64,000 bases of DNA. Origin: Bacteroidota bacterium (GTDB lineage Bacteria > Bacteroidota > Ignavibacteria > Palsa-1295). Below, piece after piece: positions 1 to 9,727 of the stretch (its first letter is position 1; each line of letters opens with the position of its first letter). Under the pieces are notes generated by a model that saw only the letters and a program-made list of their open reading frames with translations, searched no databases and was not told the DNA's origin. The stretch lies in assembly GCA_030706745.1 (NCBI GenBank), contig JAUZNX010000001.1, positions 186,001-250,000 on the forward strand, read 5' to 3'. Both the position numbers and the translations under genes were made by a program.

Positions 1-2
1 CC

Positions 3-998
3 GATGAAGGCATGGGACGACTAGTCTATAATGCAGGGGACATCCGAGTTAGAGATGGGTTAGGCCCGGTAACGCTCATCGACTCGATCGGCAGTTTTAT
101 TCGTAACCTACAAGCGACCTTGCCATCGGTGAACACAAGTGGCGTCTGGAGTTGCGGTGACGGCCGATTCGTTTGGATTGCCGTGGACACAACTTGGCCG
201 AATGGGGTGAATGACGTAGTAGTAACCAACAATGCTGGAACCCTCAATTCGATTGTATATCAAGATTCTGGAGATGCCCTCGTGGCATTCCCAATTATTT
301 CGCCGGATGGCTCGCACGTTGCGATACTGATGCGAGGAGGTGCGCCAGCCGGAAGCAGAAGACTTCTCGTCATGACGCTGCAATCGTCCGGAGACAGCGT
401 GGTCGCGGTGGATCCACACTTCGTTTCGACATTTGTAGCACAAGCGGCAATTCCATGCTTCTCGCCAGATGGGACCAGAATTGCCTTCCTCGACAATTCC
501 GGTAGTGATCAGTGGGGCAATCTTGTGGTTAGTACGATAGATGGAAGTTCCGCGACCACGATTGCGACACATGTCATTGGCGGTGGAGATTTGGGTCTTT
601 GGACTGTCGACTGGTCCAAATTCAACAAACTCGCTTTCACCGACGGCGGGCTCGTCAGGGTGATGAATTCTGACGGCAGTTCACCTATCCTGATCGATAC
701 TGGAGTCATCCCAACCTGGTCCCCAGATGGGAAGACCCTTGCGTATTCGAGTAGTTCGTCTTCGGTTGGGGGAGATATTATGCTCACCTCGGATCTCGGT
801 GCTACCAAGATCAATCTCACGAATGATGCGCTTAATAATGCCTTCGCCTCCTGGTCGCCGGACGGCAAGAAGATCGTCTACACGCAGAACTTCACGTCGA
901 CGATCGACGTAACGCCTTCGATCGTCTCGATCAATATAGCAACACACTCGAAGAAGACGCTTGCAGCATCCGGTTATTTCCCGATATGGCTTCGGTGA
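3..998 (+). CDS. TolB-like WD40 beta-propeller protein (5' end outside window)
   Basis: The reading frame is open to the left edge, so the true start lies outside; the first internal ATG is at 12. Four copies of the WSPDGxxIAF-type blade signature are visible (ISPDG near residue 97, FSPDG near 150, WSPDG near 236, WSPDG near 281, counted from ATG 12). Such repeats are known from the TolB C-terminal propeller and related PD40 proteins, which usually lie in the periplasm or at the outer membrane. Serine- and threonine-rich blades fit an exported protein. The next gene, an outer-membrane barrel protein, starts about 30 bases downstream, so they may be co-transcribed. The exact role cannot be told from the propeller alone. 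Confidence 0.75.
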   Translation, partial: DEGMGRLVYNAGDIRVRDGLGPVTLIDSIGSFIRNLQATLPSVNTSGVWSCGDGRFVWIAVDTTWPNGVNDVVVTNNAGTLNSIVYQDSGDALVAFPIISPDGSHVAILMRGGAPAGSRRLLVMTLQSSGDSVVAVDPHFVSTFVAQAAIPCFSPDGTRIAFLDNSGSDQWGNLVVSTIDGSSATTIATHVIGGGDLGLWTVDWSKFNKLAFTDGGLVRVMNSDGSSPILIDTGVIPTWSPDGKTLAYSSSSSSVGGDIMLTSDLGATKINLTNDALNNAFASWSPDGKKIVYTQNFTSTIDVTPSIVSINIATHSKKTLAASGYFPIWLR

Positions 999-1029
999 AA
1001 CGTTGATCACATCGGAAGGTAATAACACT

Positions 1030-2676
1030 TTGACCGCTCCACACCTTTTTGTTCGACTTCCGGCGCTCCTGAAACGGGCGCCGGTTGTCCTCGTTCTGGT
1101 CTGGCTGATTTGCGCCCCTATGGCATCGATTGCCCAGCAGGACAGCCTGCACTCGTTCTCGCTCGGACCTACCATATCATACACGTTTGGGTCTCCGCTC
1201 AATGTCCATCGCGCGATCATTAATAGGTTTGGCTCGAGCGGTCTGGGTACGTCTTATGCCCACACGTTCGGCGCAGGAGCAGAGTTGGATTTCGCGTCGC
1301 TCTTCTCGCATTACATTGGCCTTTCGCTTCTCGGTCAATATGAGTCGAGCGTTGGTGAGTTCACGTCTGACGGTTACACTTCATCAGACAATTCCTTGTC
1401 CACACCCGGTACACAGCAATTTCATCTCTCGTCGCGCTATGGGACTGCGAGCCTAACCGGCCTCGCAGCCTACCATCTTTCTCCAAGTGTGGATGTTGGT
1501 CTCGGCTCGCAGATGGGATTGCGCGTGCAGAATGCGCTAACAGATTGGCGAGAGATACTCACTCCATCGGGCGCCACGTTTACAAACGGCAGCACGAGAG
1601 ATACCGTCGCGACAGGCAGCGCGATCAGCTCCGGCGCATTCCGGGTTGCGATTCCCGCATTTGTGGGATACTCTGTTTCGCTTGGTGGTGGAATCGCTCT
1701 CAAGACTCGGCTCTTTGGCTTGGCGGACATCACGGAAATACTTGCTGGCTATGCCGGCGAGAGTTTCAGTGCCGGAATTTCCGTCTCGCTTCTGTTTGGT
1801 ACGAGCAGCTCGAACGCGAGCAGGAACGCGGCCATCGCACCGAAACCAATTCAGAGATCTGTAATCGTCAGCTCCAAAGATTCTATCGTTGCGAAGCCTG
1901 TATCTGCCGATCACATTCATGCCTCGATCCATCTCGAAATCAATGGTGTCACCGCAAGGAGCGCGACCGTTCGCGAGGTCGATACCCTCATTGAAGAATA
2001 TACGGTAACTCCCGGAAAGATGCACATTCCCAAAGCGGAATCTCGACTCATTCGGAGCTACATTGTCCCTGATTTGTCTGCCTCGCGATTTGTCGAGTCC
2101 GAAGCAGGAATTAGAGGATGGTCGGTTCGAATGACGCAGGCCGGACGAATGCTCGCGGAATATTCGAACCTGGATTCAACACAATCCAACGCGAGGTCCG
2201 CTGCAATCGAACTTCGGAGCAGTGATGGAAAAGAATCCGCACATCCCGCTCCTATCGTTGCCGAGTTGACTGTCACGGATGCTCACGGCGCGGTGCGTTC
2301 GGTGAGCGACAGCCTTGAACTTGTTACGAATGTGGATCGGGTTGCATCTCGCATTCACAAACAAGAATATCTGTTTCTTAAACCAGCTACTGCAGAGTTG
2401 CACCATCAGGATTCACTCCTTCTCCGCAATCTGATTTCCTCGCTCGACACAGGAGGTACTCTGACAATTGCTCCGCTCAAGTCCGGGCCACAAATGGAAG
2501 TATGTTCCGATCGTGACTCTCTTTCCTCCTGGGTCCTCACGGCCGTGCGTCACTCAGTGCTTCGTCCTCATGTGATCGAGCTTCGGAATGAGCCCGTCGA
2601 TCTTAGCAGCCGATTGTCGAGCTCTCCAAAGCACAGTGATTGCGGAATCATCGTGAGGTATGATCGCGAACGCTGA
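1030..2676 (+). CDS. Outer-membrane beta-barrel protein with C-terminal periplasmic region
   Basis: A 548-residue protein. I prefer the TTG start at 1030 because GGAAGG lies 9 bases upstream and the product then begins with a clean signal peptide ending ASIAQ. A longer TTG start at 961 would overlap the upstream gene by 38 bases. The first 240 or so mature residues alternate hydrophobic and polar positions with many Gly/Ser/Tyr, like a small outer-membrane barrel. Residues from about 290 on are a soluble region with no motif I can name; its layout (barrel first, soluble domain last) recalls OmpA-type proteins, but the OmpA peptidoglycan-binding signature is not evident. It directly follows the propeller gene. 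Confidence 0.65.
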   Translation: MTAPHLFVRLPALLKRAPVVLVLVWLICAPMASIAQQDSLHSFSLGPTISYTFGSPLNVHRAIINRFGSSGLGTSYAHTFGAGAELDFASLFSHYIGLSLLGQYESSVGEFTSDGYTSSDNSLSTPGTQQFHLSSRYGTASLTGLAAYHLSPSVDVGLGSQMGLRVQNALTDWREILTPSGATFTNGSTRDTVATGSAISSGAFRVAIPAFVGYSVSLGGGIALKTRLFGLADITEILAGYAGESFSAGISVSLLFGTSSSNASRNAAIAPKPIQRSVIVSSKDSIVAKPVSADHIHASIHLEINGVTARSATVREVDTLIEEYTVTPGKMHIPKAESRLIRSYIVPDLSASRFVESEAGIRGWSVRMTQAGRMLAEYSNLDSTQSNARSAAIELRSSDGKESAHPAPIVAELTVTDAHGAVRSVSDSLELVTNVDRVASRIHKQEYLFLKPATAELHHQDSLLLRNLISSLDTGGTLTIAPLKSGPQMEVCSDRDSLSSWVLTAVRHSVLRPHVIELRNEPVDLSSRLSSSPKHSDCGIIVRYDRER

Positions 2677-2813
2677 TACCGGAATCTCAAAAGCCATGAT
2701 CGGCCGCGCGACGCATGCTCGGCGAGCCACATTCCGAAGCGCAATGCTAACGAGCGAGCAATAACAATTGCCCTTTGAGGGGCTGTAAGCTTTAGGGCTT
2801 CATTTAGTCATCA

Positions 2814-2836
2814 TTGGAAAGAATACATCTTTCCAA
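2814..2836. promoter_or_regulatory. Perfect 9-bp dyad, possible operator
   Basis: TTGGAAAGA and its exact reverse complement TCTTTCCAA flank a 5-base loop ATACA. No T-run follows, so a terminator is less likely than a protein-binding site. It overlaps where the -33 element of the TACCTTTG promoter candidate would lie. Confidence 0.4.
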
Positions 2837-2845
2837 ATTTCTTCG

Positions 2846-2853
2846 TACCTTTG
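2846..2853 (+). promoter_or_regulatory. Candidate -7 element TACCTTTG
   Basis: TACCTTTG matches the Bacteroidota -7 consensus TAnnTTTG. No TTG is found at the expected 19-21 base spacing, so support is partial. It would give a long leader of about 185 bases before the gene at 3043. Confidence 0.3.
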
Positions 2854-2977
2854 TGGTGGTTGCTTCGGACGACGCTCGTCCCGATGCCCGCTCTGGCCCC
2901 ATTTCGCGTTCCCGCCAGCCCTGACACCGGCTCCCTCCGCCCGTTCCGATTCGTTCACATCCTAACCATATTGAGTC

Positions 2978-3046
2978 ATGAGAAAAGCCAATAGTTTTCG
3001 GGGTGGCACTGCCTCCGCACAGCATTTGCATCCGTTCGCACCATGA
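2978..3046 (+). CDS. Possible 22-residue leader peptide overlapping the T9SS cargo start
   Basis: ATG at 2978 opens a 22-codon frame whose TGA stop (3044-3046) overlaps the ATG of the next gene (3043) as ATGA. This arrangement allows translational coupling. The peptide carries basic residues (Arg, Lys, His) and no signal-peptide core. It could equally be chance: the region is short and no conservation can be judged here. Confidence 0.25.
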   Translation: MRKANSFRGGTASAQHLHPFAP

Positions 3047-6000
3047 TTATCGCGCTCGCACTCGTTGCTGCTTGCTTTGCCGGGGCAAGAGGACAATCGA
3101 ATTCCGAATATCAATTCCGGCAGCAGTCGGTCGCGGATGGTGATAGTTGGGGCCCAACCGGCGCGACCGATCCCGTTCCGGTCTTATCCATGGACTGCCT
3201 GGCGGCGAATGCCTATGGGCAATGGACGCTGAGTTCAACCGCGAACGGCGCATCCTATCCCGCAGGCTGGTACTTGCTTGCGAATGGCCTTTACAGGCCG
3301 TCACTTAAGTTCGAACCTGCCACAAACCATCCAACCTGCATTCCGCCTGGCGTGGTGCAAAGTGCTGCGCTGGCCGGAGGAGTCGTGCCGACAGAGCCGA
3401 AGGCGACGGCCAACCTGGATGGTGCGGTATCCTATGTCTGGCCCGACGCAACGACCACCCGCACGTTCTTCGCTGTCCACGGATTCGCAAGCACCGACGT
3501 GGATATTTCGCTTTCGTTTTGTTCGAACCCCGCTCCTCCAATGAATGTGGTAACGGCGCCAGCACCTCACGTTTTTCCGCTTGTCAAAACCTGGACCGGC
3601 ACGCCCACGAACACGCATACAGTTGTGACTGCCTTACCCTATCAAGACGAGTTCGACGTTGCCTCCGATGCTCGATATCTCTATATCGCGTGGTGCTCGA
3701 CGGAGAACTTCAGTCTTGGTATTACGACGAACGAAATTTGGGTAACGGTCGTCGATCTCGCAACTCAAACCACGCTTCCTACGTGGCCGAGATCAGCAGG
3801 ACAGGGCGTGCGACCTACGATTTCCTGCGACCCGCGCCAGAACCGCAACGGCGGTACAACGCCGGCCTTCGATGTTGCCTATATTTCGGCACTGCCGACC
3901 AGCGGAATGGTCCGGTGGTTCACATGGGATAACGGCTCGGGAGCATTCAACCCCCGTCCGGTCGTGAACCAATTCCGTATGCCGGGCACGGGCGCGCTTC
4001 AAGCGTATGGATTTGTCAATCACCTTCGCGTCCTGGTCAGCAGCGTCCCGGGAAGTTTGGCAGCGCACCACGCCCTCTATGCCAATGTGGATTTTGACGG
4101 GGGGACACTCATCTTATACAATGAAGACAATCCGAATCTGCCGATTGGCTTTGCCGCGTATGTCGAAGGCGACCTGCTGAGTCCGGCATCGCCCATTCCC
4201 CCAAGCGGGAATCCCTCTGCACCGGGATGGCCGATCCTCGATAAGCCCATCGCCGCCTTCGCCAATCCGTATGATAATGGCGATAACAGTACTGACCCGA
4301 TCCCGACATGGCGCGAGTTCGATCAATTCCATTGTGTGTATCAGACCACTCCACCGGCGTTTTCGCCGCTTGAAATCGTTCGCGGTTCGGATAATGGGGT
4401 TACCCATCCCGCGCCTATCGATCCCCTCGCAGCCGATACGCGCCTGACGCTCACGCAAGACGCGAGCCATGTCTTGATCCCGGATCCCGTGACGAACTAC
4501 GTTGCCGCAGTCAACCAAATGGGCATTCACGTCCACTGGCGGACCTCAACCAACATGCATTACTATGCGCGGGATCTGAACCGCGCGTTCGATGAGGACA
4601 TCGAAGAGAACACGTTAGTGACCGATCAATGCACCGTCACCGATGGCACGGCGCATGGCGGAGCGGTGGGAGCAGCCGTCAAAGGCTTTGGAGTGATGTC
4701 CGTTTGGACCGATCCGAACTATGGGCCACCGAGCGCAGACGGATTGAGCGGTCTGTATTCTCCGAGGGCGCTTGGTCTGCACAATGAGCATGTCGGCGAA
4801 TTACAATTTGTCGGCGATGGAGTCAAGCTAACAGTGGGAAGCGCGGTAAATGAACCATGTAATGGTGGACTCACTCTACCTCCTTGCAACGCTACTCTTG
4901 CCGTCATGCCATTCTTCTACTTTGACTTCTTGGGCACAAACCAGGGAGTGACGGTCAATCCAACTTCGACCTTCGATTACTACGGTCTTTATGCCACGCA
5001 TAATTCCAGCGGAATTCAAACAGGCTCGGGTACACCCTTTACGGATGGTACGGGCGATGGCGCCGGGACTGGCACTATCGATCTTGAAGGAGCATCCGGC
5101 ATGCCAGCCATCCTCAACGTCCATGGTGGCACGGATTTTAACGTCGGGCCAAATGACGCGGGTACGGTCCAGGCTACGTGGACTCAGTATGGCGACAATA
5201 ACATTTATCAGGGTACCGGGCCAGCTGCTACGCTCATTGCCGGGGCGAGCAATACGATCCTACGGGACGCGTCAAACAATTATTGGGGCGGCCAGGACCC
5301 GAATACTCACAGTGCAACGTACTGGCCGAATTTCAACTATACGCTTACTTCTGGCACAAACTTTCTCACCTCGGCAAGCTCGTATACATTTCCATTGGAT
5401 TGTGGCGCACCATTTTCACATGATACTACCGGGCTGCAGTTTCCCGTTGGCCGCGTGGTGCCACTCTCCATAACTGCCGATACCGTGTGGGATAGTTGCG
5501 ACCTGGCCGGCGGATGGGGTGAAATTTGGGATGGTCAGCAGCAATGGCTGCTCTGCTATGACACCATGCATTGGTATCTTCAGCATTGTTATGAACTCGC
5601 GGGATACGACCAAGCCTGGCAGACGTTTGGATCTGCTGCCGGCCAACGGACCATGCACGGCTCGGATTCGAACGGCTTCATGACTCAGGACAGCCTCTAT
5701 CAACTCCGTTCCTGGTTGCTGTCCGAGCGGTTCTTGAACCCCGCCGACGGCTGGTACTGTGATTGTATCTCGGTCTTAGCTGCCGTTTGGCCTGGATCGG
5801 CCCCTGCGGAATTGTCAATTCTGAAGTTCCTTATCGATAACCCACGGTGTGGGAAGGATCCGAGCTGGTCCAGGGCGTACGACATGACCCGTCATGGTCA
5901 GGTCAGCGCGTGGTATGGCACGGTTTGGGCGAGGGACACCACGGCCAAATTCGATAGTACACTTCCATCGCTTCACGATTTGGGTTTGGACTCACTGCTC

Positions 6001-6309
6001 CAAGACGCCGCTGCTGGTGTATCCTTTGAGGCGCTCGGTCCGCAGATCATTGCGGATGCGCATGTGCTTGCTAATCCCTTCCCGAATGAGACAAGCATTT
6101 CACTCACGATTAATCGCGAGGCTTATCTTCATATCGAGCTATTCGATTTGCTTGGAAATAGGGTGCAGAAGGCGGGCTTCGAAGGCATCTTCGAGAGCGG
6201 CCAGCGCGTCGTGCCGCTCGGTATGTCCTCGCAGCCGCCCGGCACGTATTACCTCCGCATATCGACCGCAAACAACGAAGTGCGGACGATCAAGTTAGTG
6301 AAAGAATAA
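3043..6309 (+). CDS. Giant secreted protein with T9SS type A sorting domain
   Basis: 1088 residues. It starts with a short hydrophobic signal-like segment (MIIALALVAACFAGARGQ) whose n-region lacks a Lys/Arg, which is odd compared with its paralogue downstream (MKSLIIALALAG). The last 85 or so residues have the T9SS type A layout: a NPFPN turn, LFDLLGNRV, GTYYLRIS and a final KLVKE. Proteins with this ending are known to be exported by Sec, then moved across the outer membrane by T9SS and anchored or released. Residues about 463-540 are nearly identical to the N-terminal part of the next gene. The body is rich in Thr, Asn, Gly and aromatic residues and has no enzyme motif I recognise. It may be a surface adhesin or structural protein. 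Confidence 0.8.
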   Translation: MIIALALVAACFAGARGQSNSEYQFRQQSVADGDSWGPTGATDPVPVLSMDCLAANAYGQWTLSSTANGASYPAGWYLLANGLYRPSLKFEPATNHPTCIPPGVVQSAALAGGVVPTEPKATANLDGAVSYVWPDATTTRTFFAVHGFASTDVDISLSFCSNPAPPMNVVTAPAPHVFPLVKTWTGTPTNTHTVVTALPYQDEFDVASDARYLYIAWCSTENFSLGITTNEIWVTVVDLATQTTLPTWPRSAGQGVRPTISCDPRQNRNGGTTPAFDVAYISALPTSGMVRWFTWDNGSGAFNPRPVVNQFRMPGTGALQAYGFVNHLRVLVSSVPGSLAAHHALYANVDFDGGTLILYNEDNPNLPIGFAAYVEGDLLSPASPIPPSGNPSAPGWPILDKPIAAFANPYDNGDNSTDPIPTWREFDQFHCVYQTTPPAFSPLEIVRGSDNGVTHPAPIDPLAADTRLTLTQDASHVLIPDPVTNYVAAVNQMGIHVHWRTSTNMHYYARDLNRAFDEDIEENTLVTDQCTVTDGTAHGGAVGAAVKGFGVMSVWTDPNYGPPSADGLSGLYSPRALGLHNEHVGELQFVGDGVKLTVGSAVNEPCNGGLTLPPCNATLAVMPFFYFDFLGTNQGVTVNPTSTFDYYGLYATHNSSGIQTGSGTPFTDGTGDGAGTGTIDLEGASGMPAILNVHGGTDFNVGPNDAGTVQATWTQYGDNNIYQGTGPAATLIAGASNTILRDASNNYWGGQDPNTHSATYWPNFNYTLTSGTNFLTSASSYTFPLDCGAPFSHDTTGLQFPVGRVVPLSITADTVWDSCDLAGGWGEIWDGQQQWLLCYDTMHWYLQHCYELAGYDQAWQTFGSAAGQRTMHGSDSNGFMTQDSLYQLRSWLLSERFLNPADGWYCDCISVLAAVWPGSAPAELSILKFLIDNPRCGKDPSWSRAYDMTRHGQVSAWYGTVWARDTTAKFDSTLPSLHDLGLDSLLQDAAAGVSFEALGPQIIADAHVLANPFPNETSISLTINREAYLHIELFDLLGNRVQKAGFEGIFESGQRVVPLGMSSQPPGTYYLRISTANNEVRTIKLVKE
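4431..4661 (+). repeat. 231-bp segment duplicated at 6393-6623 (copy 1)
   Basis: By hand alignment the two copies differ at about 22 of 231 positions without gaps. Most changes are in third codon positions, with about five amino-acid changes, so the encoded segment is under purifying selection. Sequence similarity falls off quickly outside the block. Confidence 0.8.
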
Positions 6310-6312
6310 CTA

Positions 6313-9300
6313 ATGAAATCACTTATCATCGCGCTCGCGCTGGCCGGACTCGCTCCGGCCAGCAGCGCGGTCCCGCCCATCGATTCTCTAGCAGCCGATA
6401 CGCGCCTGACGCTTACGCAGGACGCGAGCCATGTTTTGATACCGGATCCCGTGACAAGCTACGTTGCCGCGGTCAACCAAATGGGCATTCACGTCCACTG
6501 GCGGACGGCGACCAATATTCATTACTACGCACGGGATATGAACCGCGCGTTCGATGAAGACATCGAAGAGAACACGCTGGTAACCGATCAATGCACCGTC
6601 AGTGATGGCACGGCGCACGGCGGTACTGTGGAAGCTGAGATTACGTGGCCAACAATGTCCATTTGGACCGATCCAAATTATGGCTTTTCCACAACCGACG
6701 TGAATAGCGGCTTATATCAGCCAATCGATGTCACAACGCTCAATCCATACGTGGGCCAACTCAATTTTTCTGGCGACAACGTTAAGCTTTATGTTGGCAA
6801 CGCCGATGCTGAGAACACCTCCACGCTGGCAAGCATGCCGTATGTGTACTTTAACTTTCCAGGCACCGAGCAGGGCATCGAGGTGCATGGCAAGTGGGAT
6901 TACTATGGCCGTATTGCGACTCACTCCTCTCCAACCGTGCAAACGGGACTTTACACTCCTTTCACGAATGGAACGGCAAATTCGACAGGCCCGAACAGCG
7001 GCGGAACGATCGACGTTCAGGGATCGAATTGTGGCTGCGAAGCTGGCGGATATTTCCCCGGTCATCTCATCATCCATGGCGGCGCGGATTTTTTCACCGG
7101 CGCGAACGGCAAGTTGATCGTCGGACCCTACGATGGCTCTGGCTTCCCGTCTGGCGAAGTTGATGTCAATTTTGAGGCGAATCTGTATCCATTAGCGACA
7201 TCCGCAAATCCATCGGCAACCGGACATCTGACGCTTCTCGGACGGACCCTCCTTACCGGGGATGGCTCGGGCGGTGTCGGTGGATACAATGGCGCGATGA
7301 TTGGGAATATTCCGTTCGATGGTACGAATTCCATCACTGTCTTTAGGAATTCCAAACAGGCAATCATGACGGTCAAACCTGGCTACGTAGAAGGAACGAG
7401 TGACGATCAATTTTATGCAAATGGTTTTCGATTCGAGAACACGGATCACAACGGGTTGAGCGAACTTGATTTTGGCTTCGCGAACCGCACATCTCCGGTA
7501 TTCACAAACCCACAACATTGGGACATCGAATCCTGCACTGGCATCGCCAGTCAGATTCACCTGTTGGACCCCGAGCAAACATGCACTTTCACCGTCAGTG
7601 GCAGCTCATTCGATCAGATCCGGGGCAAGTGCATATTTTTGGATAACGACCAGACCCCACTCGACGCGGCCTATGGCGCTATGGCGGTTACCTCTAACGA
7701 CTTCAAGCAGTTCGCTGGCAGCGTGTTTGGAACATATTCGAATCCACTATCGACGGACCCGCCTACGTTTGTTGACGAACCTTATGGTGTTTATGCGAAG
7801 GGCTTTGACTGGAACGACCTTGCCCGCTTTGGAGACCCAGAAATGGTAACGCCAAAAATCAACAATAATACATTCACGGAGAGTCAGTTTCATGCTGAAC
7901 TCGAAGCGGAAGCGACTAGCGACTGGAATACGCTGGGTTGGACAGACGCTGCAATCGGACTGGAGAACACGACCTCGATGGTGGTCGGAAATCTCATAAC
8001 CGATAACGGTTATCCGGCTGGAATTTCGCTCCTAACTCCCATTCCTGCCGTCGGTGGGTGGATTGGTAGCCCGCCACAGACCTATTCTGTGCTTTGCAGC
8101 AATACAATTCAAGGCATCGTAAATACGACCTATGACGGTGCAGTCGAGTATTTTGGGATAGTGGCGAACGGCTTGATCGGAGCCATTAGTCTGAATACCA
8201 TTACCGGCAATGACGTCGGAGTTGCACTCTACGATCACAATAAGCCGTTTCTGACCTATAACGACCTGACTACAAGTTTGGAAATTGCGCTCGACGTACA
8301 GAATGGAAACAACGGCCAATCGCTGGCGCGCATGTCCATCGATCCTCTTACCGCTACATTTGGAGCATTCAATAGCCTCAGCACCCAAGGCTATTATTCC
8401 GCGGAATCCGAACTCTGTTCGCCAATATGCATAGAATGCCCACACCATTCGATTGCAGGTGGTACTTTCGACATAGAGAAGGGCCAGAATAATATTACAA
8501 TAAGCTCGATTTCAGGTTCAAGCGGATTCTTTCTAATCTATGCGAATGGGTCTACCGAGGGGTACGGGGAAGTTGGGGGAAATTACTGGGCCGCAGCCAC
8601 TACCACCGTTACCCCTAAGCCCTACCCAAATGTTGTGTGGGCTACATTGGGAAGTACTCACATTGATGTAAGCAACAGTAATACTTGGACGACGGTTTAC
8701 GGACCTGCCCCTGAATCGCTGCCGCCTAACGGCAAGAACTGTCCCGCGGATGCTGGGTACGTGCCCGGTTGCATCGCAGGCAAAAAGGGGAGTCAGCCTT
8801 TGGCCGCATCTCCTGATTCGGCCTCCTGCGCTGATTTTTATAAGAGAATTCAACATTATGACGAATATCAGGAATGGCAAATCGTATACGATTCGGGAAA
8901 ACAATTCGTCGAGACCTGTTCTAATGACGCAAACGTAACCAATGTGTTCACGGAGATCACTGATGCTGCGCGTTGGCTTTCGGGAATGGATACGGGACTC
9001 CATACCAAATATAGAGATTGGCTTGAATCTGTCCTTTACTTGAATACCACGAATCCCTACTATTTTTGCATTTGCGTTCAGGAAATTGCGGCAACCGTTA
9101 ATGGATACGCAAGCGATACTGGTGAAACTCAACTCTGGAAAGATCAGAACTGCACGCTTGCGGTTTATGCCTGGCTGATGCATAATACGAGTTGTGATGC
9201 ACAGCATTTCCTTTGGGGATCATACAAGGCGACTCGTAATTCTCAGCGTGAATCGTGGTTGAACGACACGACGGTGCCATATGATACCACGCTTCCTTCC

Positions 9301-9657
9301 ATGCGGGATCTCGGTTTAGACTCATTATTGGCGATCCACTTCAAGTATGCGTGGGTTCCGAGCGGCGGGGATTTTGGGAAGCATGTCTCGTCGTACTCGG
9401 TATCGGAGAACCCGCTGCATGACATAACCACGCTTCGGTTCGATCTCTCGGACGCGGAGTATGTGAGGGTGGAGATATTCGATGTGATGGGCAACAATAC
9501 GCCATGTCCATCGCTTCAAAAAACGGGTGCAGGCCTGTTCGAATCGGGCCAGCACCAAATCCCCATCGACTTCTCGCGCTGCGCCTCCGGCACGTATTAT
9601 CTCCGCATCACGCTCGGCACCGGCGAAGTGCGGACGATCAAGCTTGTAAAAGAGTAG
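6313..9657 (+). CDS. Giant secreted T9SS cargo protein, paralogue of the upstream gene
   Basis: 1114 residues, starting three bases after the stop of its paralogue, so almost surely in one operon with it. A signal peptide ends near residue 19 (ASSA). Residues about 27-103 match the conserved block of the upstream protein. The middle (about 330-760) has Asn/Gly/Thr-rich strands of the kind NNNTFT and SLNTITGNDVG, suggesting a right-handed beta-helix. The end has the T9SS type A sorting layout: SENPLHD, VEIFDVMG, GTYYLRIT and KLVKE. Both paralogues also share a DTTLPS-x-x-DLGLDSLL segment just before the sorting domain. Probably a cell-surface or released protein; substrate unknown. Confidence 0.8.
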   Translation: MKSLIIALALAGLAPASSAVPPIDSLAADTRLTLTQDASHVLIPDPVTSYVAAVNQMGIHVHWRTATNIHYYARDMNRAFDEDIEENTLVTDQCTVSDGTAHGGTVEAEITWPTMSIWTDPNYGFSTTDVNSGLYQPIDVTTLNPYVGQLNFSGDNVKLYVGNADAENTSTLASMPYVYFNFPGTEQGIEVHGKWDYYGRIATHSSPTVQTGLYTPFTNGTANSTGPNSGGTIDVQGSNCGCEAGGYFPGHLIIHGGADFFTGANGKLIVGPYDGSGFPSGEVDVNFEANLYPLATSANPSATGHLTLLGRTLLTGDGSGGVGGYNGAMIGNIPFDGTNSITVFRNSKQAIMTVKPGYVEGTSDDQFYANGFRFENTDHNGLSELDFGFANRTSPVFTNPQHWDIESCTGIASQIHLLDPEQTCTFTVSGSSFDQIRGKCIFLDNDQTPLDAAYGAMAVTSNDFKQFAGSVFGTYSNPLSTDPPTFVDEPYGVYAKGFDWNDLARFGDPEMVTPKINNNTFTESQFHAELEAEATSDWNTLGWTDAAIGLENTTSMVVGNLITDNGYPAGISLLTPIPAVGGWIGSPPQTYSVLCSNTIQGIVNTTYDGAVEYFGIVANGLIGAISLNTITGNDVGVALYDHNKPFLTYNDLTTSLEIALDVQNGNNGQSLARMSIDPLTATFGAFNSLSTQGYYSAESELCSPICIECPHHSIAGGTFDIEKGQNNITISSISGSSGFFLIYANGSTEGYGEVGGNYWAAATTTVTPKPYPNVVWATLGSTHIDVSNSNTWTTVYGPAPESLPPNGKNCPADAGYVPGCIAGKKGSQPLAASPDSASCADFYKRIQHYDEYQEWQIVYDSGKQFVETCSNDANVTNVFTEITDAARWLSGMDTGLHTKYRDWLESVLYLNTTNPYYFCICVQEIAATVNGYASDTGETQLWKDQNCTLAVYAWLMHNTSCDAQHFLWGSYKATRNSQRESWLNDTTVPYDTTLPSMRDLGLDSLLAIHFKYAWVPSGGDFGKHVSSYSVSENPLHDITTLRFDLSDAEYVRVEIFDVMGNNTPCPSLQKTGAGLFESGQHQIPIDFSRCASGTYYLRITLGTGEVRTIKLVKE
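6393..6623 (+). repeat. 231-bp segment duplicated at 4431-4661 (copy 2)
   Basis: Second copy of the block shared by the two tandem T9SS cargo genes. It sits right after the signal peptide here but in the middle of the upstream protein, so the two proteins differ by a large N-terminal extension. Confidence 0.8.
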
Positions 9658-9694
9658 CAGACCTCAACATCGGCGCCGGAAATGCTCCGACAAA

Positions 9695-9727
9695 AAATCG
9701 CCCCTCAGAGAGGGGCGATTTGCTTTT
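9695..9727 (+). terminator. Rho-independent terminator of the T9SS cargo pair
   Basis: A perfect 12-bp stem (AAATCGCCCCTC / GAGGGGCGATTT) with a three-base loop AGA is followed by GCTTTT. It lies 38 bases after the stop codon at 9657. The A-run before the stem would let it work in both directions. Confidence 0.9.

Larger units (their letters stand above)
2677..3042. other. Intergenic region with dyad and promoter-like motif
   Basis: This 366-base gap holds no convincing gene apart from a possible 22-codon leader ORF (2978-3046). It contains a perfect 9-bp dyad at 2814-2836 and a TAnnTTTG element at 2846-2853, both listed separately, and probably carries the control region of the downstream T9SS cargo pair. 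Confidence 0.5.
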
